NCBI RefSeq assembly: GCF_030407165.1
Contig: NZ_CP129111.1
Coordinates: forward strand, 1-64,000
From: Fontisubflavum oceani
GTDB lineage: Bacteria > Pseudomonadota > Alphaproteobacteria > Rhodobacterales > Rhodobacteraceae
Length of the DNA stretch: 64,000 bases
Direction of reading: 5' to 3'
In this document: in pieces, positions 44,496-53,556 of the stretch
Layout of the letters: the number at the start of each line of letters is the position of its first letter
How positions within the stretch are numbered: the first letter of the stretch is position 1
Notes under the pieces: generated by a model
Databases searched by the model: none
What the model saw: only the letters and a program-made list of their open reading frames with translations
What the model was told of the DNA's origin: nothing
Position numbers and translations under genes: made by a program

Positions 44496-45473
44496 TCAAA
44501 TATCGACCACAACAGTTCCGAGTTTTTGCCCGGCCTCAACCAATTCATGAGCGGCGGCGCAATCGGCCAGGCGTCCGCCCGGCACCACCGCATGAGACAG
44601 CGCACCGGCCTCCAGCCAGTCTGTCAGCTGCGCCTCGCCCCGCCGATGATCGGCCAGGGCCATCTGATAACAAATCAGCATATGCAGTTTCACGTTTTTG
44701 AACATGAACGGATAGAACTCGAGCCGCGGCATCTGCTCGCTGGCCGAGGCATACGAGGCGATCACACCGCCGGGTTTCACCAAAGCAAGGCTCGTCGCCT
44801 GATTGGCGGCAAAATCCACCTCGACAATCCGGTCGACCCCCAAGCCGTAGGTCAGATCCATGACCGCACCCGCCACATCGTCGGTGCGGTAGTTGATCCA
44901 GGTCTCTGCGGTCGAATGCGCGCCTTTCTCTGCCGAGGACACGGTGGTGATCACCCGCGCGCCCGCCAATGCCGCCATCTGGCAAGCATAGCGCCCCACG
45001 GTTCCGGCCCCGCCAGTCACCAAAATGGTCTGCCCCTCGACCGGCCCGTCACCGCAAACCGCCATCCATGCGGTCATCGCCGGAATGCCGAAACACGCGC
45101 CTTCGGCAAAGGAGGTTCCGTCCGGCAAAGGCACCGCCTGCGTGTCCGGCAGAGCGACCAGTTCAGCCGCCGTCCCAAAGGCCCGCTGCCACTGAGCGTT
45201 CCAGAGCCAAACCCGCTCGCCAACCCGGCCTGGGTCCACATCTGCGCCGACCGACTCGATAATGCCCGCCCCATCGGAATGCGGCACCACGCGCGGATAG
45301 GCCATCACGGCCCCCGGGCGCGCACCACCTCTCAGTTTCACATCCGAAGGGTTGATCCCCGAGGCTTTGACACGCACCAACACTTCGCCCGGCCCCGGCT
45401 CAGGATCGGCCATCTCGCCAAATGTCAAAACGTCTTTAGCGGGGCCAAATCCGTCGTACCAAATCGCTTTCAC
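44496..45473 (-). CDS. NADPH:quinone reductase / zinc-type alcohol dehydrogenase family protein
   Basis: A 325-residue medium-chain dehydrogenase/reductase. The N-terminal MKAIWYDGFGPAKDVL and a VKASGINPSDVKLRGG block match NADPH:quinone reductases, and the Rossmann motif TGGAGTVGRYACQMAAL binds NADPH. It has no structural-zinc Cys cluster, as expected for the quinone reductase branch. It reduces quinones or enoyl/enone substrates; specificity is not clear. It lies between the acyl-CoA ligase and a crotonase gene. Confidence 0.83.
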   Translation of the reverse strand: MKAIWYDGFGPAKDVLTFGEMADPEPGPGEVLVRVKASGINPSDVKLRGGARPGAVMAYPRVVPHSDGAGIIESVGADVDPGRVGERVWLWNAQWQRAFGTAAELVALPDTQAVPLPDGTSFAEGACFGIPAMTAWMAVCGDGPVEGQTILVTGGAGTVGRYACQMAALAGARVITTVSSAEKGAHSTAETWINYRTDDVAGAVMDLTYGLGVDRIVEVDFAANQATSLALVKPGGVIASYASASEQMPRLEFYPFMFKNVKLHMLICYQMALADHRRGEAQLTDWLEAGALSHAVVPGGRLADCAAAHELVEAGQKLGTVVVDI

Positions 45474-45540
45474 ACCCGACTCCTCTCATCTTCCCTAGAA
45501 ACACGCGGCGTTCCGCGCGACACCATCGCAAATTCGCACC

Positions 45541-45564
45541 GCGTCCGAGCGTCAGCGAGGACGC
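45541..45564. other. Small hairpin in the quinone reductase-crotonase gap
   Basis: GCGTCC (45541-45546) pairs with GGACGC (45559-45564) around a 12-base loop. The 122-base gap (45474-45595) carries no gene. The hairpin could serve as a 3' end for the crotonase transcript. No T tract is present. Confidence 0.3.
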
Positions 45565-45595
45565 CCCCGGCGACCGCGCCAGCGGGCGCAATTCC

Positions 45596-46381
45596 TCAGG
45601 GGGCCGCCCAACCCGGCTTGCGCTTATCAAAAAACGCCCCAATCCCCTCGGCGCTTTCGGCACTCTCCCACCGGGTCACCAAGGCCTCGACCGACATCGC
45701 CACCTCAGCCTCGCCGATCCGCGTGCCAAGCGCGGCAACCAGGGCCTTGCCCTCCGCAACAGCGCCCGGCGCCGCATTCAGATAAGGCGCAATCTCACGC
45801 TCCACCGCCGCGTCCAGCTCCGCCTCGGGCACCACCCGCGCCAGAAGGTCCAGCTCCACTGCCTCTGCCGCGCCAAAGACCCGGCCAGAGAAAAACACCC
45901 GCCGCGCCTTTGCCGCGCCCATCCGGGCAACGACATACGGCCCGATCGTCGCCGGGATCAGGCCCAACCGCACCTCAGTCAGCCCAAACTTCGCGCTATC
46001 GACCCCAATCGCCACGTCGCAGACCGACATCATGCCAACGCCGCCGCCAAAGGCCTGCCCCTGCACCCGCCCGATCAGCGGTTTCGGCATCCGATCAAGC
46101 GCACCCAACATGTCCGCCAGTTTGCGCGCCTCCGCCGCCCGCGTTGCACCGTCTGCCGCCATCTGCGCCTTCATCCACGTGAGATCACCGCCCGCGCAAA
46201 AGCTCCGCCCCGCTCCGGTCAAAACCACCACCCGCACCGCCGGATCACGCCCCAGCCGGTCCGCCGTCTCCGTCAACTCCGCAATCATCTGCGCATCAAG
46301 CGCATTGTGCTTTTCGACTCGGTTCAGCGTAACCGTCGCCACTCCGCGCGCATCGACTGCAATGGAAAGTGTCTCGGTCAT
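45596..46381 (-). CDS. Crotonase (probable 3-methylglutaconyl-CoA hydratase of leucine catabolism)
   Basis: A 261-residue enoyl-CoA hydratase-fold protein with VEKHNALDAQMIAELTETAD, AGRSFCAGGDLTWMK and GQAFGGGVGMMSVCDVAIG (oxyanion hole), then FGLTEVRLGLIPATIGPYV with the catalytic Glu. Its position beside HMG-CoA lyase and methylcrotonyl-CoA carboxylase suggests hydration of 3-methylglutaconyl-CoA (LiuC role), but the crotonase family is functionally broad. One base separates it from the SDR gene upstream. Confidence 0.82.
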   Translation of the reverse strand: MTETLSIAVDARGVATVTLNRVEKHNALDAQMIAELTETADRLGRDPAVRVVVLTGAGRSFCAGGDLTWMKAQMAADGATRAAEARKLADMLGALDRMPKPLIGRVQGQAFGGGVGMMSVCDVAIGVDSAKFGLTEVRLGLIPATIGPYVVARMGAAKARRVFFSGRVFGAAEAVELDLLARVVPEAELDAAVEREIAPYLNAAPGAVAEGKALVAALGTRIGEAEVAMSVEALVTRWESAESAEGIGAFFDKRKPGWAAP

Positions 46382-46382
46382 C

Positions 46383-47132
46383 TCAGGTTCCTTCTTTCAG
46401 GTGCATCGGCGGAACCGTGGTCTCCCGATGCCGCCGCTCGGGGTCGTTGTAAAACGGGTCGCTTCCGGCTGGTTGAATAATGCGCTCGCGATCGGCGAGC
46501 CCCTCAGGCGCGACCGAAAGGTGCCAATACTCCTCAGCGATGTCATCGGGGTCAAAGAGGCCGCCAGGTCCCACCAAACCACAGACCGCGATCACCGCAA
46601 CATGCACACCTTTCGGCGACAAATCCTTGTAAAGACTAAAGGACAAACTGCGCAGACCGGCCTTGCCAATCGCTAAGGAAGTCCATTCCGGATACGGCTC
46701 AAGCGCAAGCCCGCCGCCAGTAAAAAGAATTGTCCCTCGACCGGCTGCCACCATTGCGGGCGCGACAGCTTGCGCCGCCGCCAATGCCCCAACCAGATTG
46801 ACCCGTGTCTCCGCCAGCAAGGTCTCAGGTGCCAATTCCAGCGGCATTTGCGACCGCAGAACCGCCGCGTTGTAGATCAGGACATCCGGTGCGCCCTGTT
46901 CAGCGCTCAACTCGGCGATAGCCGCAGTTAACGCATCGGGCTGCCCGGCATCTGCAGCCCGCCAAGCCACCCGCCTTTGATAATCAGACCGAAGCTCGGT
47001 CGCCATCGTCGCAAGGCGATCCTCTGCGCGGGCAATCAAGCTCACCTTGGCGCCGCCACTCAAGAAACGCCGCGCAAGGGCCTCGCCAAGCCCAGGACCG
47101 GCGCCCACGATCACGGCATGGCGCGGCGTCAT
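46383..47132 (-). CDS. SDR-family protein, catalytic Tyr replaced
   Basis: A 249-residue Rossmann-fold protein. The cofactor motif is VGAGPGLGEALARRF and the NNAG-like motif is IYNAAVL. In the catalytic region the sequence is FTGGGLALEPYPEWTSLAIG followed by KAGL; the Lys is kept but the Tyr position four residues earlier is Leu and the Ser is Gly. Activity as a classical oxidoreductase is therefore doubtful. It overlaps the HMG-CoA lyase gene by 4 bases, so it is part of the leucine cluster. Function unknown. Confidence 0.75.
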   Translation of the reverse strand: MTPRHAVIVGAGPGLGEALARRFLSGGAKVSLIARAEDRLATMATELRSDYQRRVAWRAADAGQPDALTAAIAELSAEQGAPDVLIYNAAVLRSQMPLELAPETLLAETRVNLVGALAAAQAVAPAMVAAGRGTILFTGGGLALEPYPEWTSLAIGKAGLRSLSFSLYKDLSPKGVHVAVIAVCGLVGPGGLFDPDDIAEEYWHLSVAPEGLADRERIIQPAGSDPFYNDPERRHRETTVPPMHLKEGT

Positions 47133-47980
47133 GCCCGCATCGCTTTTGCCGTTTCCGCCGCCGCCTCTACCGCTGCTAAATCCAAGCCGGTCTCATAACC
47201 AAGCGCCTCAAGATGTCGTGCGACTGCCTCCGTCGCCACATTTCCCGCCGCGCCTGGCGCATAGGGGCAGCCGCCCAATCCGCCGACAGCGGCATCGAAC
47301 ACCCGCACGCCCAGGCTGAGCGAGGCGTCGATATTGTCGAGCGCCCGTCCGCTTGTGTCATGGTAATGCCCCGCCAAGCGCCCAACGGGCACCACATCAC
47401 GCACCGCCAAAAGCATGCGCGCGATGCTATCGGGCGTTGCCTGCCCAATCGTGTCACCGAGAGAGATTTCATAACAGCCCATAGCAAAAAGCTGATCGGC
47501 GACCTTCGCCACCTGCCCCGGATCGGTCGGCCCATCATAGGGGCAATCGGTGACGCAGCTCACATACCCCCGCACCGGTAGATCGATATGCCGCGCGGCC
47601 TCCACCACAGGCCGGAACCGCTCCAGGCTCTCCGCAATCGAGGCATTGATGTTGGCCTGCGAGAACCCTTCCGAGGCTGAGCCAAAAATGGCGATCTCAT
47701 CGGCCTTGGCCGCAAGCGCCGCCTCATAGCCGCGCATATTCGGGGTCAGCGCGGCATAGCGAATGCCGTCGCCCCGGGTAATGCCCGTCAAAACATCGGC
47801 GCTATCGGCCATCTGCGGCACCCATTTCGGGCTGACGAAACTCGCCACCTCGATCCGCCGAAACCCCGCCTGGCTCAGCACGTCGACCAGCGCGATCTTT
47901 TCCGCCGTCGGGATCTCCCGTTTCTCATTTTGCAGGCCGTCCCGCGGGCCGACTTCGAAAATCTCGACGAACTCACCCAT
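47129..47980 (-). CDS. Hydroxymethylglutaryl-CoA lyase
   Basis: A 283-residue HMGL-like TIM barrel. VGPRDGLQNE opens the barrel, the segments ASFVSPKWVPQMAD and HYHDTSGRAL supply metal ligands, and the catalytic Cys loop GGLGGCPYAPGAAGN is intact. It cleaves HMG-CoA into acetyl-CoA and acetoacetate, the last step of leucine catabolism. Start MGEFVEIFEVGPRD at 47980 is used; it overlaps the GST stop by 8 bases, showing tight coupling. Confidence 0.93.
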   Translation of the reverse strand: MGEFVEIFEVGPRDGLQNEKREIPTAEKIALVDVLSQAGFRRIEVASFVSPKWVPQMADSADVLTGITRGDGIRYAALTPNMRGYEAALAAKADEIAIFGSASEGFSQANINASIAESLERFRPVVEAARHIDLPVRGYVSCVTDCPYDGPTDPGQVAKVADQLFAMGCYEISLGDTIGQATPDSIARMLLAVRDVVPVGRLAGHYHDTSGRALDNIDASLSLGVRVFDAAVGGLGGCPYAPGAAGNVATEAVARHLEALGYETGLDLAAVEAAAETAKAMRA

Positions 47981-48632
47981 CGCTTGGCACCTCATAAAAA
48001 TCCTGGCCATAGAAATCCTGCGGGCCTTCAAGCGCCGCCGCTGCTCGAAACGCGGGCCGGGACGAAAGCCGCTCCCAATAGGCCTGCAATCCCGGCCAAG
48101 GATCGAGTTTCACGTAATAGGGCGCGGCAAAGAGGTTGAACCCCATCATCGCATCCGCCGCCGAGAAGCCTGAGGGCAGGATATATTCGCCCGCGATCAT
48201 CCGATCGAACGCGTCCAATGTCGCCTTCAACCGCAAAGTGTTCAGCTTCACAACCGCAGGGGACGGCTTGGCGGGCGGGCGCAAGAACAGATGGTTGAGG
48301 TTCAGTTGTTCGATCAGCGAGGCCATGGTCTCGGCAAACCCCATCGCCTCCAAATAGGCTACCCGATCCGGATCACCCGGTGCCCGACCGAAGCCAAATT
48401 CCGGGCGGCTCTCGCAGAGATATTGCAGGACCGCCGCGCTCTCGAAGACCGTGATACCATCGATCTCCAGCGCCGGGATGCGCCCACCGGGCGAGCGCGC
48501 CAAAAGCCCCTCTTCCCGCATCGCCTTGTCGCCGATCCGGTAGCGCACCACGTCAGGCGTGATCCCCATTTCTTGCAACAACCACAGCACCCGGAACGAC
48601 CGGGACCAGGGGACGTGATGCAGGCGGATCAT
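47973..48632 (-). CDS. Glutathione S-transferase family protein
   Basis: A 219-residue protein starting MIRLHHVPWSRSFRVLWLLQ, the thioredoxin-like GST N-domain with the Ser of the active site (PWSRS), then RIPALEIDGITVFESAAVLQ with the glutathione-contact Glu-Ser. The C-terminal helical domain is typical. Function is likely glutathione-dependent detoxification or isomerisation. It overlaps the HMG-CoA lyase start. The palindromic element at 48656-48698 lies just upstream. Confidence 0.85.
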   Translation of the reverse strand: MIRLHHVPWSRSFRVLWLLQEMGITPDVVRYRIGDKAMREEGLLARSPGGRIPALEIDGITVFESAAVLQYLCESRPEFGFGRAPGDPDRVAYLEAMGFAETMASLIEQLNLNHLFLRPPAKPSPAVVKLNTLRLKATLDAFDRMIAGEYILPSGFSAADAMMGFNLFAAPYYVKLDPWPGLQAYWERLSSRPAFRAAAALEGPQDFYGQDFYEVPSDG

Positions 48633-48655
48633 CGTGTGCCCGCCCAATCGGAGCG

Positions 48656-48698
48656 CGGAATTTTGCAAAATTCCGGTCCAAATTCTTGCAAGAATTTG
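48656..48698. repeat. Paired AT-rich palindromes, copy A
   Basis: CGGAATTTTGCAAAATTCCG (48656-48675) is a perfect 20-base palindrome. A few bases later, CAAATTCTTGCAAGAATTTG (48679-48698) is another perfect 20-base palindrome. The pair sits just after the mccA stop, before the GST gene. A close second copy lies at 56230-56272. Either a 3' hairpin pair (terminator or mRNA stabiliser) or a mobile-like repeat is possible. Confidence 0.75.
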
Positions 48699-48705
48699 CC
48701 GCCGC

Positions 48706-50645
48706 TCATGTCTCCTCCTCCAGAACAATCAGCGCCGCGCCGGCTTCGACCTGTGCCCCAGCTTCGACCAAAACTTCGGCCACCACCCCGTCGCGCCCGG
48801 CACTCAGCGTATGTTCCATTTTCATCGCTTCCAAGACCGCCAGCCGATCCCCCTTGGACACCGCCTGCCCCGCCTCGACGAAAACCGTTTTCACCAGCCC
48901 CGGCATGGGCGCTTCAATCCGCCCCGCCGCCGCGCCACCTTCGGCCACGACATCCAAAGGATCGATCAGATCAAAACCATAGTTGTTACCCCAGAAAACG
49001 GAAACGCCCGCCGCGTGGCGCTGTATCCGAGCGCCCACCACGGCCCCGTCAATCTGCCATCCGCCAGAGGCGCGGCTCACATCATGGCCGCTATCATCCG
49101 CCGAGACGCGAAACTGTCCAGGCCCCAATGTCTCGACACCGAAGGTCAAAACCTCATCGCGATAGCTCAGTTGCACGCTCTGTTTCAGCGGTGCCCAAAG
49201 CGCGAACCCAGCCAGTTTGTCATCGCCCTCATCCAACCCCAACGCCCCCAATGCGGCAAGCGCCCGGGTCCGTGTGCACGCCACCGGATCAACGGCCAAA
49301 TCCTCGAGGTCCCGATCAATCAGCCCGGTATCCACATCGCCCGCACCAAACCCGCCATGGCGCGCCAGCTTCCGCAAGAACGCCAGATTGGTCACCGACC
49401 CCGCCACTTCCGTGCCTGCCAGCGCCTGTTCCAACCGGTTCAGCGCCACTGCCCGGGTCGGTCCATGGACGATCAGCTTGGCGATCATCGGATCATACCA
49501 CGGGCTGATCGTGTCGCCGGGCCGGACACCGGTATCGGCCCGCGCGCCCTCGGGGAAAGACAAATGCGCCAGCGTGCCCGTCGCGGGCAAAAACCCTTTC
49601 GGCACATCCTCAGCATAAAGCCGGGCCTCAAATGCATGGCCATTGATCGAAAGCGCATCTTGCGCCACCGGTAGGCCCTCGCCCGCCGCCACGCGTAGCT
49701 GCCATTCGACCAAATCCACCCCGGTGATCGCCTCGGTCACGGGATGTTCCACCTGCAACCGTGTGTTCATCTCCATGAACCAGAACCGATCGGGCCTGAG
49801 CCCCTCAGAACCGTCCACGATAAACTCCACCGTGCCGGCGCCCGCGTAGCCAATCGCCTCGGCGGCGCGGACCGCGGCCATCCCCATCTCGGCCCGCATC
49901 TCCTCGGTCATGCCAGGTGCGGGGGCTTCCTCGATCACCTTCTGGTGCCGCCGCTGCAACGAGCAATCGCGCTCAAAGAGATGCACCGCCTTCGCGCCAT
50001 CGCCAAAGACCTGCACCTCGATATGGCGCGGCTTCTCAACGAATTTCTCGATCAGAACGGCGTCATTGCCGAACGCCGTCGCGGCCTCCCCTTGGCGCTT
50101 TCAAGGGCCTCCATGAAGCCACCGGGCGCATCGACCTTGCGCATGCCCTTGCCGCCACCACCGGCCACGGCCTTGATCAATACCGGGTAGCCAATCGCAT
50201 CCGCCGCGCCCGCAAGATGCTCCGGATCCTGGTTCTCCCCGTGATAGCCAGGCACAACGGGCACACCCGCCTCATGCATCAACGCCTTGGCCGCATCCTT
50301 CAAACCCATCGCGCGGATCGCCTCCGCCGATGGGCCAATGAACGTCAGCCCCGCAGCTACAACAGCCTCCACAAACTCCGGGTTCTCTGACAGAAACCCG
50401 TATCCCGGATGGATCGCCTGCGCACCGGTCTTCAGAGCCGCCCGAATGATTACATCGCCCTTGAGATAGCTCTCAGCCGGCGCCGACCCACCGATATGAA
50501 CGGCTTCGTTCGCCATCTGAACATGCTTGGCCCCCGCATCCGCGTCGGAGTAGACAGAGACACAGGACACGCCCATCTTCTGAGCCGTTTCCATGACCCG
50601 GCAGGCAATCTCACCCCGGTTGGCAATCAGGATTTTGTTGAACAT
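48706..50645 (-). CDS. mccA: Methylcrotonyl-CoA carboxylase biotin-containing subunit, frame broken once
   Basis: About 646 residues when repaired. The biotin carboxylase domain begins MFNKILIANRGEIACRVMET, has AVAGGGGKGMRKV (ATP-grasp) and FMEMNTRLQVEHPVTE, and the C-terminal biotinyl domain has VLEAMKMEHTL with the biotinylated Lys. The break is at the C4 run 50088-50091; adding one base joins ESAKG to EAATAFGNDAVLIEKF. Together with mccB it carboxylates 3-methylcrotonyl-CoA in leucine catabolism. Its ATG overlaps the ASCH stop (TAATG). Confidence 0.9.
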
Positions 50646-51073
50646 TAGCGCTGTTCCTCTGCCAGATCTTCGACCATGCGAAACCGCTCACAAACCAGCT
50701 CCATCTCTGGATCGAATCCGCCATTGCGTTCGAAGTAACGGCGATGATCTTCTCGCCAGCCTTCAAGTGTTTCGTTTTCGCCTTCCGCCAGCGCAAAGTC
50801 CTCGCTCACATCACAGTACCGGCAAACCGAGACCTCGACCGTTTCGATCACCAGCGCCGGGCGGTCATCCCACTCCAAAGCGATATCGCGCCGCCCTTTG
50901 GCAGGCATGTCGGCGCTGCCCTCGGGATAGTCGCGAAGTGCACCGCAAGTCGCGGTCTTAACCTCGGCTCGGACCAACGCCAGAAGTTCGGCGCTCATGG
51001 TGGCGCTATCGCCAAACTTGAAAGTCTGCGCACTGGGATACCGGGTTTTGACGTCTTCGAGAGTGCTGCTCAT
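50645..51073 (-). CDS. ASCH-domain protein between mccB and mccA
   Basis: A 142-residue protein with the ASCH pattern: VKTATCGALRDYPEG near residue 45, then WDDRPALVIETVEVSVCRYC, and EGENETLEGWREDHRRYFER, as in the YqfB-type ASCH family (COG4405-like) that is thought to bind RNA or nucleic-acid components. Start MSSTLEDV at 51073 lies one base after the mccB stop; its own stop overlaps the mccA start. It is therefore wedged between two subunits of one enzyme. Role in this context unknown. Confidence 0.78.
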   Translation of the reverse strand: MSSTLEDVKTRYPSAQTFKFGDSATMSAELLALVRAEVKTATCGALRDYPEGSADMPAKGRRDIALEWDDRPALVIETVEVSVCRYCDVSEDFALAEGENETLEGWREDHRRYFERNGGFDPEMELVCERFRMVEDLAEEQR

Positions 51074-51074
51074 A

Positions 51075-52677
51075 TCACATCCTGAACACGCCAAAGCGTG
51101 TCTCCTCTATCGGGGCATTCAACGCGGCGCTCAGGGATAGAGCCAGCACCTCGCGGCTTTTGCGGGGATCAATGACGCCGTCGTCCCACAGCCGGGCGGA
51201 GGCATAGAGCGGGTGGGACTGCGCCTCGAACATTTCCAGCGTCGGACGCTTGAATTCGACCTCTTCCTCAGCAGACCATGTGCCGCCCTGCCGCTCGATC
51301 CCGTCGCGCTTGACGGTGGCCAGAACGCCTGCTGCCTGCTCGCCACCCATCACCGAAATCCGAGAATTGGGCCAGGACCACATGAAGCGTGGCTGATAGG
51401 CGCGCCCTGCCATGCCATAATTCCCGGCCCCGAAGGAGCCGCCCACCACCATGGTGATTTTTGGCACATTGGTCGTGGCCACGGCGGTCACCATCTTCGC
51501 GCCATGGCGCGCGATACCTTCGTTTTCATACTTCCGCCCCACCATAAATCCGGTGATATTCTGCAGGAAAACCAACGGAATAGAGCGTTGCGAACAGAGT
51601 TCCACAAAATGCGCCGCCTTCTGCGCCGCTTCCGAGAACAGCACCCCATTATTGGCGATGATCCCCACGGGACAGCCCATCAGATGCGCGAAGCCGCAGA
51701 CAAGGGTCTCGCCAAACCGCGGCTTGAACTCATCAAACCGTGAGCCATCCACAACCCGCGCAATCACCTCGCGAATGTCATAGGGCGTGGTCAACGCGGA
51801 CGGCAAGACCGAGAGCAGTTCCTCCGGGTCATAGGCCGGGTCTTCGGGCGATTGCCATTGCACGGTCTTAGGTTTCGTCCGGTTGAGCGATTGCACCGCG
51901 CGCCGCGCCAAAGCCAGCGCATGGGTGTCATCCTCGGCCAGATAGTCCGCCACGCCAGAAAGCCGCGTGTGCACATCTCCGCCGCCCAGATCCTCCGCCG
52001 TCACGACCTCACCGGTCGCCGCCTTCACCAAGGGCGGCCCGGCCAAGAAAATCGTCCCCTGCTCTTTCACGATGATCGTCACATCCGACATCGCCGGCAC
52101 ATAGGCGCCGCCTGCCGTACACGATCCCATCACCACGGCAATCTGCGGGATACCTTTCGCACTCATCCGGGCCTGGTTGTAGAAGATCCGCCCGAAATGA
52201 TCGCGGTCCGGGAAGACCTCATCCTGGTTTGGCAAGTTCGCCCCGCCGCTATCAACCAGATAGATGCAGGGCAGATGGCATTCCTCGGCAATCTCCTGTG
52301 CGCGCAAATGCTTCTTCACGGTGATCGGGTAATAGGTCCCCCCTTCACCGTTGCATCATTGCAAACCACCATGACCTCCTGGCCATGCACCCGCCCGACA
52401 CCGGCAATTGCCCCGCCGCAAGGCGCCGCGCCGTCATACATCTCGTGGCCTGCCGTCGCGCCTACCTCCAGAAACGGAGAGCCCGGGTCGAGCAGGTTCG
52501 CCACCCGCTCGCGCGGCAGCATCTTACCACGCGACAAATGCCGATCCCGCGCCCGCTCTCCGCCCCCCGCCGCTGCATGTGCAGCCGCGTCTTGCACCAG
52601 GGCAAGCGCCTCGAGATGGGCGGCGCGGTTGGCCTTTGCGGTGTCGATCCCGCCATCAGGTTTGTAGATAATTTCAT
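51075..52677 (-). CDS. mccB: Methylcrotonyl-CoA carboxylase carboxyltransferase subunit, two frame breaks
   Basis: About 534 residues when repaired. The core has LVDSGGANLPNQDEVFPDRD, VVMGSCTAGGAYVPAMSD, VKAATGEVVTAEDLGGGDVH and GGSFGAGNYGMAGRAY, typical of MCC beta. The frame breaks at the CCC run 52649-52651 (MKLSTNLMAG joined to a frame starting DTAKANRAAHLEAL) and at the C6 run 52338-52343 (NDATVKGG joined to TYYPITVKKHLRAQE). One extra base at each restores continuity. It carboxylates 3-methylcrotonyl-CoA with biotin carried by MccA. Confidence 0.9.
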
Positions 52678-52769
52678 CGGTTTATCGGCCTCTTAGACAT
52701 CTTCAACCCCGCTGTTAGCGGCATCATTTCATTCGCAACCATTTTGTCGCAGCGAAACCGTCCAGCATC

Positions 52770-52783
52770 TTGACCCAGATCAA
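52770..52783. promoter_or_regulatory. Candidate FnrL/FNR box upstream of ompW
   Basis: TTGACCCAGATCAA fits the FNR-type consensus TTGAT-N4-ATCAA with one mismatch. It lies about 65 bases before the ompW ATG at 52842, where an activator site would be expected. In E. coli and other bacteria ompW is oxygen-regulated through FNR. Binding is predicted only. Confidence 0.6.
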
Positions 52784-52841
52784 TGTCGCCGCAGCGCAGC
52801 AGGCGCAGGACCAGAGCATTCTCAACGTAAAAGGTGACAAA

Positions 52842-53447
52842 ATGAGAACGACCATTTCCGCCCTCGCCATAATTGCCCTGCTCGCTTCCGCAGGTGCGGC
52901 GGCGGCGCAGCAAAGAGGCGACTGGACGCTCGGCTTCGGCATCGGCTCGATCAACCCGCAATCTGATACCGGTGTCATTGCTGGTGCCAACTCGACGATC
53001 GACGATGACATCCGCCCAACAATCACGTTTGAATACTTCATTCGCGACAACCTGGGCATCGAAGTCCTGGCCGCGACGCCGTTTGAACACACCATCGCCC
53101 TGAACGGGACCGACACGGCAACGACGAACCTTCTGCCGCCGACGGTCTCTTTGAACTACCACTTCGCTAATGACAGCCGCCTCACCCCCTATGTGGGCGC
53201 GGGTATCAACTACACGGCCTTTCTGGACGTGGATACAATCGGCGGCGGGTCGATTATCGAGCTCGACGACAGCATCGGGCTGGCGTTGCAAGCCGGGCTG
53301 GACTACGCGGTGTCGGATCGAGCGGCTGTCCGCTTCAACGTGCGCTGGATGGATATCGACGCCGACGTGCATGTGGATGGTGTCTATCAGGGAACTGCCG
53401 AGATCGACCCGATGGTCTACGGCATCTCCTACGTGATGCGCTTCTAA
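52842..53447 (+). CDS. ompW: OmpW-family outer-membrane protein
   Basis: A 201-residue protein with a Sec signal (MRTTISALAIIALLASAGAA, then AAQQ), followed by beta-strand repeats. GDWTLGFGIGSINPQSDTG, EYFIRDNLGIEVLAATPFEH and LTPYVGAGINYTAF match OmpW, an 8-stranded outer-membrane channel for small hydrophobic molecules. It ends in a C-terminal Phe as outer-membrane proteins do. It interrupts the leftward leucine cluster by running rightward between mccB and the flavodoxin-like gene. An FNR-type box precedes it. Confidence 0.88.
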   Translation: MRTTISALAIIALLASAGAAAAQQRGDWTLGFGIGSINPQSDTGVIAGANSTIDDDIRPTITFEYFIRDNLGIEVLAATPFEHTIALNGTDTATTNLLPPTVSLNYHFANDSRLTPYVGAGINYTAFLDVDTIGGGSIIELDDSIGLALQAGLDYAVSDRAAVRFNVRWMDIDADVHVDGVYQGTAEIDPMVYGISYVMRF

Positions 53448-53460
53448 GCGCATCACGCGG

Positions 53461-53486
53461 CCTGCCCCTGTCATGGTGGGGGCAGG
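53461..53486. terminator. Candidate hairpin after ompW
   Basis: CCTGCCCC (53461-53468) and GGGGCAGG (53479-53486) are complementary around a 10-base loop. It lies 13 bases after the ompW stop and before the stop of the convergent flavodoxin-like gene. No T tract follows. Confidence 0.5.
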
Positions 53487-53556
53487 TCCGGTGCGCCGTT
53501 CATCCCCAACCAAGGACGGCGCGCCGTATTCTTGCGCCTGGGTCATTCAAACACCC

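Noticed and set aside
52674..53546. Long minus-strand frame opposite ompW
   Set aside because: It lies antisense to a clear OmpW protein with a signal peptide and C-terminal Phe, and has no family features.
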